Assembly (NCBI GenBank): GCA_900318795.1
Contig: ONLU01000007.1
Coordinates: forward strand, 1 to 61,489
DNA length: 61,489 nt
Source: an uncultured Prevotellaceae bacterium
Lineage (GTDB): Bacteria; Bacteroidota; Bacteroidia; Bacteroidales; Bacteroidaceae
Direction: 5' to 3'
Positions 43,761-51,465 of this stretch are shown piece after piece. Position 1 is the first letter of the stretch, and each line of letters begins with the position of its first letter. The notes under the pieces are model-generated. The model ran no database searches. It had not been told where the DNA came from and saw only the letters and a program-made list of their open reading frames with translations. The translations under genes and the position numbers were made by a program.

Positions 43761-46580
43761 TTATTTTGTTTCTGGCAGCATGACCACCTCCACGTGGTTA
43801 CCGCTCTTCAGCAACTGGTTCAGGAAGTCGCGTACTGAATCGACTGTCAGTGCCTCAACGGTCTTCTTATAGTTGGTATACACGTCAAGACCAAACTCCT
43901 TGAAGGTGGTGATGGTGTTGATCCAGTAGTCGTTCTTCTTGGCGTCGACATCAATCTGCTTCAGCATGTATTCCTTCACCTTCTGCAGCTGATCGGCATC
44001 CACAGCTTTCTGCATGTTGGCAATGCCCTCGTGCAGCAGACGGACAGCAATTTCCTGCTTGTCGGGGTTCATGGGACAGCCTGCTATCAGCATGGCCTTA
44101 GCCTGACGGCTGCTATTGTTGAAGTAGCCGCGTGAGCCACATGAGTAGGCTGCACTCTCATCCTCACGGATGGTCTTCAGGTAAATCATGGAGAGCACCT
44201 GACCAACGGCATCAAGCTTCACGATATTGTCAAGTGTATAAGGCATGTCGGCATACCAGACCTCATAGGCCGTAGCCTTGGGCGACTCGGTCTTCACCTT
44301 GAAGTGGTTCGTCACCTCACCCTTGGCCAGCGTCAGAGTCTCTTTGTAGTCATCGGCCTTGCCCTTCGCAGAAGGCAGCGAAGCCACATACTGCTCGATG
44401 AACGGACGGATGGTCTGCTCGTCAAAGTTACCCGCAATGACGAAGGTGAACTGGCCGGCATTCTGGAAGCGCTCCTTGGCAATGGCGAGGATGCGGTCGT
44501 AGTTGATGTCCTTCAGGTCCTTCACGTCCAGCTCTGTGAAGCGGGGATTGTGGGCATACAAGGTAGCAGACAGTGAGTCAGAGAATACGGCATCAGGCGA
44601 CAGCGACTTGTTCTTCAGGGCCATGTCGAGCTGTGTCATCAGGTTCTGGAACTGCTTCTCGTCCTTCTTCACATTCGTAAAGTAGAGGTAAGACATCTGG
44701 AACATCGTCTCAATGTCCTTCGGTGTAGAGTGAGCTGTCAGATACTGGCGGGTGTTGCCCAACGTAAGGTCAGCGTTCACATTCTTGCCAGCGAGGGCTT
44801 TCTCCAACTCAGTGCTTGAGAAATTACCCAGTCCGCTCATACCGATAGCAGAATCGAAGACCTTCAGATTGGTGTAGTCAGCGTTACCATAGAGTGACTT
44901 GCCACCCATTGAGAAAGCCTGCATCCTGACCTCGTCATCCTTGAAGTCGGTCTTCTTCAGAATCACAGTAGCACCGTTCGAGAGCTTCAGTTCCTTATAA
45001 CCGAAGGTCTTATTCTCAGTCTCGCTGACTATCTTGCCAGCCTTGATCTTGGTTGCATCCAGCAGCGGCTCGTCCTTGACGTTGTCCACGTATGCCTCAA
45101 TCTTCTCAGCACGGGCAGCAGCAATGGCAGCAGCCATGTCCTTCTCCGTAGGATAGACCTTGCCTTCCTTCTCCTGAGCCATGATCATGACAACAAGGTT
45201 GCTGTCTGTCGGGCTAATCAGCTCGGGCAGCATCTGGTTGATGGCCTGCACGGGAATGTTGGGAGCAATCTGCTGCATGGTCTGATAGAGCATATCCAAT
45301 GGGGGAATAGGCTCGTTGGTCAGATAGTGGTCGCGATAAGCATTGCCGAACTCGTCGTTCTTACGCTTGTCACGGTTGGTATAGCGCTTCTCCAGATTGC
45401 TCAGATAGTCTGCCTTGGCACGAGCGTACTCCGTAGCGGTGAATCCGAACTTACGGGCACGCATGGCCTCACGGTAGAGCACCTGCAGCGTCTCCATCTC
45501 CTTACCCTCCTTGGGAACACCAACCAGCTCGAAGCAGTCCTTGGTCCTCGACAGCCAATAAGTGTCGTCATCTGCAAATCCCTGGAAGAAGGGGCAGGCA
45601 GCATCCTGGGTCATCTCCGACAGACGCTGGTTAATCATCTGCGAAATCACGTTCACGGCATAGTCCTGTATCAGGTAAGCCATCGACGACTTCTCCTCGG
45701 GCTTGGTAGCCTCGTGCTTCATCATCACCCAAACGTTAGCCATCCGCATCTCCTTGTCTTTCTCATAGACATAGATAGCCTCCTTGTTGTCGGGAACGGC
45801 CTCTGGCACCACCTTGGGAGCATTTGGATCCACCTTGATACCGGCAAAGAGTTCCTTGATCTTTGCCTCCATGTGGTCAACATCAACGTCGCCCACTACG
45901 ATGATAGCCTGGTTGTCCGGGCGATACCACCTATGGTAGTAGGCACGCAGGGTCTGGGGCTTGAAGCTGTCGATGACCGACATCAGACCGATGGGCAGAC
46001 GCACACCATACTTGGAACCGGGATAGATCTTAGGCAGGGCACGCTGCAGCATGCGCTGCGAAGGACCCTCGCCCAGTCGCCACTCGTTGTGCACCACGTC
46101 GCGTTCCTTGTCTATCTCGTCTGCTTCCAGCAACAGGCCGTTCGACCAGTCCTTCAGTATCAGCAGGCAAGAGTCGAGTGCTGTGGCACGCTTGGTCGGT
46201 ACGTCACAGACACGATAAACGGTCTGGTCGATAGAGGTATAGGCATTCAGGTCACTACCGAACTCCACGCCCAGCGAACGGGTGAACTCGATGATGCCAT
46301 TGCCCTTGAAGTGCTCTGAACCATTGAAAGCCATGTGCTCCAGGAAGTGAGCCAGACCACGCTGCGACTCATCCTCATTGATGGAGCCCACACGCTGTGC
46401 AATGTAGAAGTTGGCCACATGTTCAGGATACTCATTGTGGCGGATGTAATAAGTCAGTCCATTGTCCAGTTTACCTATGCGCACGGCTGGGTCAACGGGA
46501 ATAGGCGGCATCTCCTGAGCCACCATGGCTGTCATGCTGAACATCATCAGTGCAGCCACAAACATTCTCTTCAGTTTCAT
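43761..46580 (-). CDS. M16 family zinc metallopeptidase (pitrilysin/insulinase type), exported
   Basis: 939 residues. A signal peptide (MKLKRMFVAALMMFSMTAMV, cleavage near AQA/AQE) leads to the first M16 domain, with the inverted zinc motif HFLEH (His78, Glu81, His82) and downstream Glu in EIDKERDVVHNEW. The inactive C-terminal half follows (LDVKDLKDINYDRILAIAKE, FVIAGNFDEQTIRPFI). It probably degrades peptides in the periplasm. The start at 46580 was chosen because TACTTTTG at 46628-46635 lies downstream of an earlier in-frame ATG at 46649. Single gene with its own terminator. Confidence 0.93.
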   Translation of the reverse strand: MKLKRMFVAALMMFSMTAMVAQEMPPIPVDPAVRIGKLDNGLTYYIRHNEYPEHVANFYIAQRVGSINEDESQRGLAHFLEHMAFNGSEHFKGNGIIEFTRSLGVEFGSDLNAYTSIDQTVYRVCDVPTKRATALDSCLLILKDWSNGLLLEADEIDKERDVVHNEWRLGEGPSQRMLQRALPKIYPGSKYGVRLPIGLMSVIDSFKPQTLRAYYHRWYRPDNQAIIVVGDVDVDHMEAKIKELFAGIKVDPNAPKVVPEAVPDNKEAIYVYEKDKEMRMANVWVMMKHEATKPEEKSSMAYLIQDYAVNVISQMINQRLSEMTQDAACPFFQGFADDDTYWLSRTKDCFELVGVPKEGKEMETLQVLYREAMRARKFGFTATEYARAKADYLSNLEKRYTNRDKRKNDEFGNAYRDHYLTNEPIPPLDMLYQTMQQIAPNIPVQAINQMLPELISPTDSNLVVMIMAQEKEGKVYPTEKDMAAAIAAARAEKIEAYVDNVKDEPLLDATKIKAGKIVSETENKTFGYKELKLSNGATVILKKTDFKDDEVRMQAFSMGGKSLYGNADYTNLKVFDSAIGMSGLGNFSSTELEKALAGKNVNADLTLGNTRQYLTAHSTPKDIETMFQMSYLYFTNVKKDEKQFQNLMTQLDMALKNKSLSPDAVFSDSLSATLYAHNPRFTELDVKDLKDINYDRILAIAKERFQNAGQFTFVIAGNFDEQTIRPFIEQYVASLPSAKGKADDYKETLTLAKGEVTNHFKVKTESPKATAYEVWYADMPYTLDNIVKLDAVGQVLSMIYLKTIREDESAAYSCGSRGYFNNSSRQAKAMLIAGCPMNPDKQEIAVRLLHEGIANMQKAVDADQLQKVKEYMLKQIDVDAKKNDYWINTITTFKEFGLDVYTNYKKTVEALTVDSVRDFLNQLLKSGNHVEVVMLPETK

Positions 46581-46627
46581 ATCAAAACGATTAATTAATA
46601 AATTGGATTGTTCTATGTAAGGACCTA

Positions 46628-46635
46628 CAAAAGTA
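46628..46635 (-). promoter_or_regulatory. -7 box of the M16 peptidase gene
   Basis: TACTTTTG on the minus strand, 47 nt before the ATG at 46580. The -33 region is not clear. Confidence 0.5.
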
Positions 46636-46723
46636 CATAAAAGTTGCACAGACTATCACTCTTGTGATACAAAATTAACTTTTTTTACCATTACAGCACT
46701 CCTCGCGCAAGTGCGGCTTTCAC

Positions 46724-47926
46724 CTATTTTATATATACAAGGCGACCGTCCACTATGCGCAGGCCTTTTTTCTGCTGATGGTTCATGATGCGGCGTCCTT
46801 GCAGGTCAAATAAGGGCTGAGAGGTAACGTCCTGAAGCCGGGCAGCAGCAGGCAGTGCCTCTATGGATGTAGCATTTCCCTCTGGCTCCAGTCCGATGAC
46901 TGCCATTTGCAGCATGGCGATGTCATAGTCATTGGCAGAGGTCAGCACGAAGAAACCGTCATCGTTTCCGTTCCAGCCCCAATTAATATGGAACAATCCG
47001 TCTCCATCATATCCGTCGACCACATAGACATGACCGCTAAACTTCAGGAAGCCCGTCATCTTCTTGCCCGAATAGATCACCGGCCGTCCTGCTGCCAGTT
47101 CGTCGTATATGAGGTCTTCCCAACCCGACATGTGCTCAACGTAGTATTTGTCTGTAAAGCTTGGTTTAAAACCGAAATAGCGATGCAGATAGTCACCGGA
47201 GGTCTCTGCACCCGAGTAGACATCATAGTCCATCTGGGCTGCCTGACCACAATAGCGCATCAGTCGAGCCACCTCCTGGGCACCCTCATCCCACTCATGC
47301 ATATCGTATTCGTCGCGCATGATAGCATAATTGAACGTGGTGGCGGGCAGAGCATCCAGCTGTAAGCCCAGCTCTTCAGTGGTATAGCCTGGTATCTCCT
47401 TGGTGGGTGTCTGCGAAGCCCAGTATTTCAGCACCTGAGCCATGACTACCGCCACACAACCGGCAGCACAATGGGAGCCCTCCGTATACTCTGGTGCCAT
47501 ACGGTTGTATGGCCAACGCTGTCCCCATTTGGTCGTTAGCATGGGACTGACGGCAGCAGCACGACGGGGAGCCCGTCGGGGAACAGCCCGTCCCTCTCTC
47601 ACCATCACCTGCTCGTGCTCCATGCGCTCCAACCACTCCGTCATGGCTGGTGGCACGTCGTCCGGATTGAAGGAGCCCTCGTTGCTATAACCCAGTATGT
47701 CACCCATCCTGTCATCACCTGCCACAATGGCAAACCCCTGCCCTCTTCTGTCGTTAAACACGTAGTAGGCAGGCTGTTCTCCTGGTGCAGCAAGCACCAG
47801 TTCCAATTGTCTGTCGTCCCCCAATTGGGCCTCAGCCTTCTGCTGGGCCTCGTGGCGTGTGACGACAGCGGCAACCAGCCACTGGTTGGCAAGTACTGTC
47901 ATGAATAGCAACAATGACCTTTTCAT
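46724..47926 (-). CDS. C10 family cysteine protease (streptopain-like), exported
   Basis: 400 residues. A signal peptide (MKRSLLLFMTVLANQWLVAA) is followed by an inhibitory prodomain (about 22-125), then the mature protease. The nucleophile is in GSHCAAGCVAVVMAQVLKYW (Cys157 most likely, with Cys153 nearby). The catalytic His is in FSGHVYVVDGYDGDG, and FHINWGWNG is the late conserved block. The last 30 residues (PLFDLQGRRIMN ... GLRIVDGRLVYIK) resemble the C-terminal tail of many Prevotella exported proteins. Homologues such as streptopain and interpain degrade host proteins. The -7 box ends only 6 nt before the ATG, so the mRNA may be leaderless. Confidence 0.92.
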   Translation of the reverse strand: MKRSLLLFMTVLANQWLVAAVVTRHEAQQKAEAQLGDDRQLELVLAAPGEQPAYYVFNDRRGQGFAIVAGDDRMGDILGYSNEGSFNPDDVPPAMTEWLERMEHEQVMVREGRAVPRRAPRRAAAVSPMLTTKWGQRWPYNRMAPEYTEGSHCAAGCVAVVMAQVLKYWASQTPTKEIPGYTTEELGLQLDALPATTFNYAIMRDEYDMHEWDEGAQEVARLMRYCGQAAQMDYDVYSGAETSGDYLHRYFGFKPSFTDKYYVEHMSGWEDLIYDELAAGRPVIYSGKKMTGFLKFSGHVYVVDGYDGDGLFHINWGWNGNDDGFFVLTSANDYDIAMLQMAVIGLEPEGNATSIEALPAAARLQDVTSQPLFDLQGRRIMNHQQKKGLRIVDGRLVYIK

Positions 47927-47932
47927 CGCGTG

Positions 47933-47940
47933 CAAAGATA
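47933..47940 (-). promoter_or_regulatory. -7 box of the C10 protease gene, almost touching the ATG
   Basis: TATCTTTG on the minus strand, with only six bases (CACGCG) between it and the ATG at 47926. The -33 sequence is T-rich but has no exact TTTG at the right distance. Confidence 0.5.
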
Positions 47941-47978
47941 CAAAATAAAATATAAATTACCATAGAATAATGAATTTG

Positions 47979-48010
47979 TTTTGTTTTGCTCTCAACTTTT
48001 CGTAACTTTG
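47979..48010 (+). promoter_or_regulatory. promoter of the RluA-type gene, almost touching the ATG
   Basis: TTTG (47979-47982), 20 nt, TAACTTTG (48003-48010), then five bases to the ATG at 48016. The expected transcription start coincides with the start codon. Confidence 0.7.
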
Positions 48011-48015
48011 CAGGC

Positions 48016-49419
48016 ATGATAGCTCATTTGCATCCGCTACATACCGACATCAAGGGCCCAGAGCGATTCACCTATCCGTTCTGCTACGAGCCTCATCCGC
48101 TATGTGAAATGGCGGCTAAGGAGGTGCAGGCGTATATCAGCAGCCATGAGGAAATCAGTGAGGATGCTGATAAGGGTAAGATGTTCGGGGTGTTGGTGGT
48201 GGAGTATCAGGGCAGCTTGGCTTATCTGGCGGCTTATAGTGGGTTGTTGGCGGGGAGGAATGACTGGGATTATTTCGTGCCTCCCGTGTATGATGCGCAG
48301 CAGCCCGACGGCTATTTCAAGACGACGGAGCGCGAGATATCTCAAACATCAGCCATCAGCCATCAAACATCAAAACAGATGTCCCAGGACCTCCAACTGT
48401 GGCTGTTCCACCAGTACCAGTTGCTGAACGCCCGTGGCGAGCAGAAGGACCTGGTGGCCATCTGGCAGGAATACTATTCGCGTCCCAAGCTGCTGAGGAA
48501 ATATCCGCTGCCCCCAGGTGGTACGGGCGACTGCTGTGCTCCGAAACTGTTGCAATATGCCTATCAGCAGGGGCTGAAACCGGTCTGCATGGCTGAGTTC
48601 TGGTGGGGTGCGACAACCAGGACCGAGCTGCGCCATCATCTGAACTACTACCCTGCCTGTCGCGGCAAGTGCAAGCCCATCCTGACCTGGATGCTGCAAG
48701 GGCTGGACGTCGACCCAGACCCCGAGACGCTGGGATTCCAGCGCATGGAACTGAAGACCGTCTACGAGGACGAGTGGCTCCTGGTGGTCGACAAGCCCAG
48801 TGGCATGCTGTCCACCCCCGGACGCATCGACGACTACTCGGTAGAAACCATCATGCAACAGCGCTATCCCGGCAGTATGATTGCCCATCGGTTGGACATG
48901 GGTACCAGCGGACTGCTCATCATTGCCAAGTCACTCGAAGTCTACCGTCCCTTGCAGGAGCAGTTCGTCAAGCATCAAGTCAGGAAGAAATACTTAGCGA
49001 TGCTGGAAGCCTCCCCTCAACAGGGGAGGTTGGAGGGGTCCGGCACCATCTCCCTTCCCTTGCGGCCAGACCCCATGAACCGCCCACGCCAGGTGGTGGA
49101 TATGGAACACGGCAAACGTGCCGTCACCGACTATGAATTTCTGTCGACTCCCCCCACACCTCAGGCCTCTGACCTCTCACCTCTAACCTCTAATTTGGTT
49201 GCCCTCTACCCCCAAACAGGTCGCACCCACCAGCTCCGCATCCACTGTGCCCACCCTGACGGTTTAGGACGTCCCATCGTGGGCGACGAGCTCTATGGCA
49301 CAAAGGGCGAACGACTAATGCTGCATGCCGCAGAGATTTGGTTCCGCCACCCCGTCACCGGCAAGGAGATGCACCTGGTCAGCGACTTCCCCCCAACGAA
49401 TGAGACTAGTAAAAACTAG
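48016..49419 (+). CDS. RluA-family RNA pseudouridine synthase with N-terminal extension
   Basis: 467 residues. The first 240 form an extension seen in Bacteroidota members (FTYPFCYEPHPLCEMAAKEV, DCCAPKLLQYAYQQGLKPVC, AEFWWGATT). The catalytic domain follows: VVDKPSGMLSTPGR, then IAHRLDMGTSGLLIIAK with the catalytic Asp, then PQTGRTHQLRIHCAHPDGLG and GDELYG. It isomerises specific uridines in rRNA or tRNA. The reading frame is interrupted by three low-complexity inserts: a heptamer array at 48342, a palindromic insert at 49010 and a second heptamer array at 49159. All keep the frame and sit in loops. The start at 48016 is set by the promoter. Confidence 0.92.
   Translation: MIAHLHPLHTDIKGPERFTYPFCYEPHPLCEMAAKEVQAYISSHEEISEDADKGKMFGVLVVEYQGSLAYLAAYSGLLAGRNDWDYFVPPVYDAQQPDGYFKTTEREISQTSAISHQTSKQMSQDLQLWLFHQYQLLNARGEQKDLVAIWQEYYSRPKLLRKYPLPPGGTGDCCAPKLLQYAYQQGLKPVCMAEFWWGATTRTELRHHLNYYPACRGKCKPILTWMLQGLDVDPDPETLGFQRMELKTVYEDEWLLVVDKPSGMLSTPGRIDDYSVETIMQQRYPGSMIAHRLDMGTSGLLIIAKSLEVYRPLQEQFVKHQVRKKYLAMLEASPQQGRLEGSGTISLPLRPDPMNRPRQVVDMEHGKRAVTDYEFLSTPPTPQASDLSPLTSNLVALYPQTGRTHQLRIHCAHPDGLGRPIVGDELYGTKGERLMLHAAEIWFRHPVTGKEMHLVSDFPPTNETSKN
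48342..48376 (+). repeat. 35-bp array of five 7-bp units in the RluA-type gene (first)
   Basis: Units are TCAAACA, TCAGCCA, TCAGCCA, TCAAACA, TCAAAAC. They encode the Ser/Thr/Gln-rich stretch QTSAISHQTSKQ in the N-terminal extension, where no conserved motif lies. Confidence 0.8.
49010..49040 (+). repeat. palindromic GC-rich insert in the RluA-type gene
   Basis: CCTCCCCT (49010-49017) pairs with AGGGGAGG (49022-49029) and is followed by TTGGAGGGGTC. It codes for SPQQGRLEGS between two conserved beta strands of the catalytic domain. Similar peptides inserted in loops are known across Bacteroidota proteins. A related hairpin is at 49486-49509. Confidence 0.7.
49159..49193 (+). repeat. 35-bp array of five 7-bp units in the RluA-type gene (second)
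   Basis: Units are CCTCAGG, CCTCTGA, CCTCTCA, CCTCTAA, CCTCTAA. They encode PQASDLSPLTSN between the YEFLS strand and the conserved VALYPQTGRTHQL block. Confidence 0.8.
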
Positions 49420-49445
49420 TCTAAACTATCCACACCCATACAAAA

Positions 49446-49469
49446 AAGCCCCACCAATTGGCGGGGCTT
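49446..49469 (-). terminator. terminator between the converging RluA-type and GGGtGRT genes
   Basis: AAGCCCC (49446-49452) pairs with GGGGCTT (49463-49469), plus an inner CC/GG pair and AATT loop. Read on the minus strand it is followed by TTTT, so it terminates the GGGtGRT operon. It could also act weakly on the plus strand. Confidence 0.75.
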
Positions 49470-49485
49470 ATGAAGACCACTCCAG

Positions 49486-49509
49486 AGACCCTCTCTTGCG
49501 GGAGGGTCT
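49486..49509. repeat. palindromic hairpin resembling the 49010 insert
   Basis: AGACCCTC (49486-49493) pairs with GAGGGTCT (49502-49509). The loop TCTTGCGG and the trailing TGGTGGATTG recall the insert at 49010-49040. It lies just beyond the GGGtGRT stop and may be a terminator or a related mobile palindrome. Confidence 0.45.
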
Positions 49510-49521
49510 GGTGGATTGTTT

Positions 49522-50538
49522 TTACTTCTTGTTCAGAGCCAGATCGATGGCAACAGCGATGGCAACGGTAGCACCTACCATCGGGTTGTTACCAATACCC
49601 AGGAAGCCCATCATCTCAACGTGAGCGGGCACTGAGCTTGAACCAGCGAACTGAGCGTCAGAGTGCATACGACCCATGGTGTCAGTCATACCGTAAGAAG
49701 CGGGACCGGCAGCCATGTTGTCGGGGTGCAGGGTACGACCCGTACCACCACCTGAAGCTACTGAGAAGTAGGGCTTGCCAGCCAGCGTACGCTCCTTCTT
49801 GTAGGTACCTGCAACGGGGTGCTGGAAGCGAGTGGGGTTGGTAGAGTTACCCGTGATGCTGACATCCACATTCTCGTGCCACAGAATGGCAACGCCCTCG
49901 CGGACATCGTCAGCACCATAGCACTTGACCTTCAGACGGCTGGGATTGTTGCCATAGGGAACCTCCTTCACAATCTTCAGCTCAGAGGTGAAGTAGTCGA
50001 ACTGAGTCTGCACGTATGTGAAACCGTTGATACGGCTGATAATCTGTGCAGCGTCCTTACCCAGACCGTTCAGGATGACGCGAAGGGGCTTCTTACGCAC
50101 CTTGTTGGCCATCTCGGCAATCTTGATGGCACCCTCAGCAGCAGCGAACGACTCGTGACCTGCCAGGAAGGCAAAGCACTCAGTCTCCTCGCGGAGCAGA
50201 CGGGCAGCCAGGTTACCATGACCCAGACCAACCTTACGGTCGTCAGCCACAGAACCGGGGATGCAGAAGCTCTGCAGACCGATACCGATAGCCTCAGCAG
50301 CGTCAGCAGCTGTCTTCACACCCTTCTTGATAGCGATAGCGGCACCGCAAACGTATGCCCACTTAGCGTTCTCGAAGCAGATACGCTGGGTGTCCTCACA
50401 CATCTGGTAGGGGTCTACGCCAGCCTTGTCACAAATCTCGTTGGCCTCTTCTATACTGTTGATGCCATTCTCCTTCAGAGCAGCAAGCACCTGTGCGATG
50501 CGACGCTCTTGACTTTCAAATTGTACTTTACGTATCAT
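49522..50538 (-). CDS. GGGtGRT protein
   Basis: 338 residues of a family named for its SGGGTGRTLHP motif (about residues 262-272). The sequence is strongly conserved throughout (EDTQRICFENAKWAYVCGAA, GHGNLAARLLREETECFAFL, ENVDVSITGNSTNPTRF). Function is unknown to me beyond its regular pairing with a NifU-like scaffold protein, which is the case here (59 nt upstream, same strand). Glycine-rich loops suggest nucleotide or cofactor binding; this is inference. A heptamer array fills most of the gap between the two genes, and the operon ends at a hairpin. Confidence 0.9.
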   Translation of the reverse strand: MIRKVQFESQERRIAQVLAALKENGINSIEEANEICDKAGVDPYQMCEDTQRICFENAKWAYVCGAAIAIKKGVKTAADAAEAIGIGLQSFCIPGSVADDRKVGLGHGNLAARLLREETECFAFLAGHESFAAAEGAIKIAEMANKVRKKPLRVILNGLGKDAAQIISRINGFTYVQTQFDYFTSELKIVKEVPYGNNPSRLKVKCYGADDVREGVAILWHENVDVSITGNSTNPTRFQHPVAGTYKKERTLAGKPYFSVASGGGTGRTLHPDNMAAGPASYGMTDTMGRMHSDAQFAGSSSVPAHVEMMGFLGIGNNPMVGATVAIAVAIDLALNKK

Positions 50539-50562
50539 AGGAATAATCTTTTTACTTGTTAA

Positions 50563-50597
50563 TTTTCAACTTTCAATTTTCAATTCTCAATTATCAA
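50563..50597. repeat. 35-bp array of five 7-bp units between two operon genes
   Basis: Plus-strand units are TTTTCAA, CTTTCAA, TTTTCAA, TTCTCAA, TTATCAA. The array touches the stop codon of the NifU-like gene (50598) and ends 25 nt before the GGGtGRT start. Confidence 0.85.
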
Positions 50598-51299
50598 TTA
50601 CTCCTTACGTGGGTCAATAGCCTTTACTGCACCCTGATCCTCGGTCGTACGACCGTAAGAACCAGTGTTCTTCTTCATAGCCTCGTTGGCATCCATACCG
50701 TTCTTGATGGCTTCCATCATCTTGCCCAGGTGTACATACTCGTAGCCGCAAACCTCGTTGTTGGCATCCAGGTACATCTTGGTGATATAGCCCTCAGTCA
50801 GCTCCAGGTAACGGGTACCCTTGGCAACAGTGCCATACAGTGTACCAGTCTGTGAACGGAGACCCTTACCCAGGTCTTCCAGACCAGCGCCGATAGCCAG
50901 ACCGCCCTCAGAGAAAGCACTCTGTGTACGACCATAGACAATCTGCAGGAACAGTTCGCGCATAGCGGTGTTGATAGCGTCGCACACCAAGTCGGTGTTC
51001 AGAGCCTCCAGCAGGGTCTTGCCCGGCAGGATCTCACTGGCCATAGCTGCTGAGTGGGTCATACCAGTGCAACCGATGGTCTCCACCAGTGCTTCCTGGA
51101 TGATACCGTCCTTCACATTGAGGCTCAGCTTGCAGGCACCCTGCTGAGGAGCGCACCAGCCAATACCATGAGTGTAACCAGAAATGTCCTTGATCTCTTT
51201 TGCCTGAATCCACTTGCCCTCCTCGGGGATGGGTGCAGGACCATGGTAAGCGCCCTTGCAGACACTACACATGTTCTTCACTTCAGTTGAATAAATCAT
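50598..51299 (-). CDS. NifU-like iron-sulfur cluster scaffold family protein
   Basis: 233 residues. The NifU/IscU-like middle part has cysteines at GWCAPQQGACKLSL, VETIGCTGMTHSAAMASEIL and DLVCDAIN. The N-terminus adds CSVCKGAYHGP, an extra CxxC. This form is distinct from housekeeping IscU and is regularly paired with GGGtGRT. It probably carries or delivers an Fe-S cluster for a dedicated system, not for general assembly, which SUF would do here. Its promoter (51350-51380) diverges from that of the C_GCAxxG_C_C gene. Confidence 0.85.
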   Translation of the reverse strand: MIYSTEVKNMCSVCKGAYHGPAPIPEEGKWIQAKEIKDISGYTHGIGWCAPQQGACKLSLNVKDGIIQEALVETIGCTGMTHSAAMASEILPGKTLLEALNTDLVCDAINTAMRELFLQIVYGRTQSAFSEGGLAIGAGLEDLGKGLRSQTGTLYGTVAKGTRYLELTEGYITKMYLDANNEVCGYEYVHLGKMMEAIKNGMDANEAMKKNTGSYGRTTEDQGAVKAIDPRKE

Positions 51300-51349
51300 A
51301 TTTGCTTAATTTATAAAAATATAATAATGTACATACATTCTGCAACATG

Positions 51350-51380
51350 CAAAGTTACCGTCTTATTCTGAATAAACCAA
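51350..51380 (-). promoter_or_regulatory. promoter of the NifU-like/GGGtGRT operon
   Basis: On the minus strand TTG (51378-51380), 20 nt, TAACTTTG (51350-51357). The leader of about 45 nt contains the palindrome AATGTA-ca-TACATT at 51326-51339. Confidence 0.75.
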
Positions 51381-51429
51381 GGGCAAAATCCAATATTTAA
51401 GAACAATTAACAACAAAATCCATCCATTT

Positions 51430-51461
51430 TTTGTGGTTCCCATGAAAAGTTTATAACTTTG
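51430..51461 (+). promoter_or_regulatory. promoter of the C_GCAxxG_C_C gene, almost touching the ATG
   Basis: TTTG (51430-51433), 20 nt, TAACTTTG (51454-51461), then only four bases before the ATG at 51466. Confidence 0.7.
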
Positions 51462-51465
51462 CAAT

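Noticed and set aside
48342-49193. CRISPR-like repeats
   Set aside because: Units are 7 bp, tandem, degenerate and without spacers; no cas gene is present.
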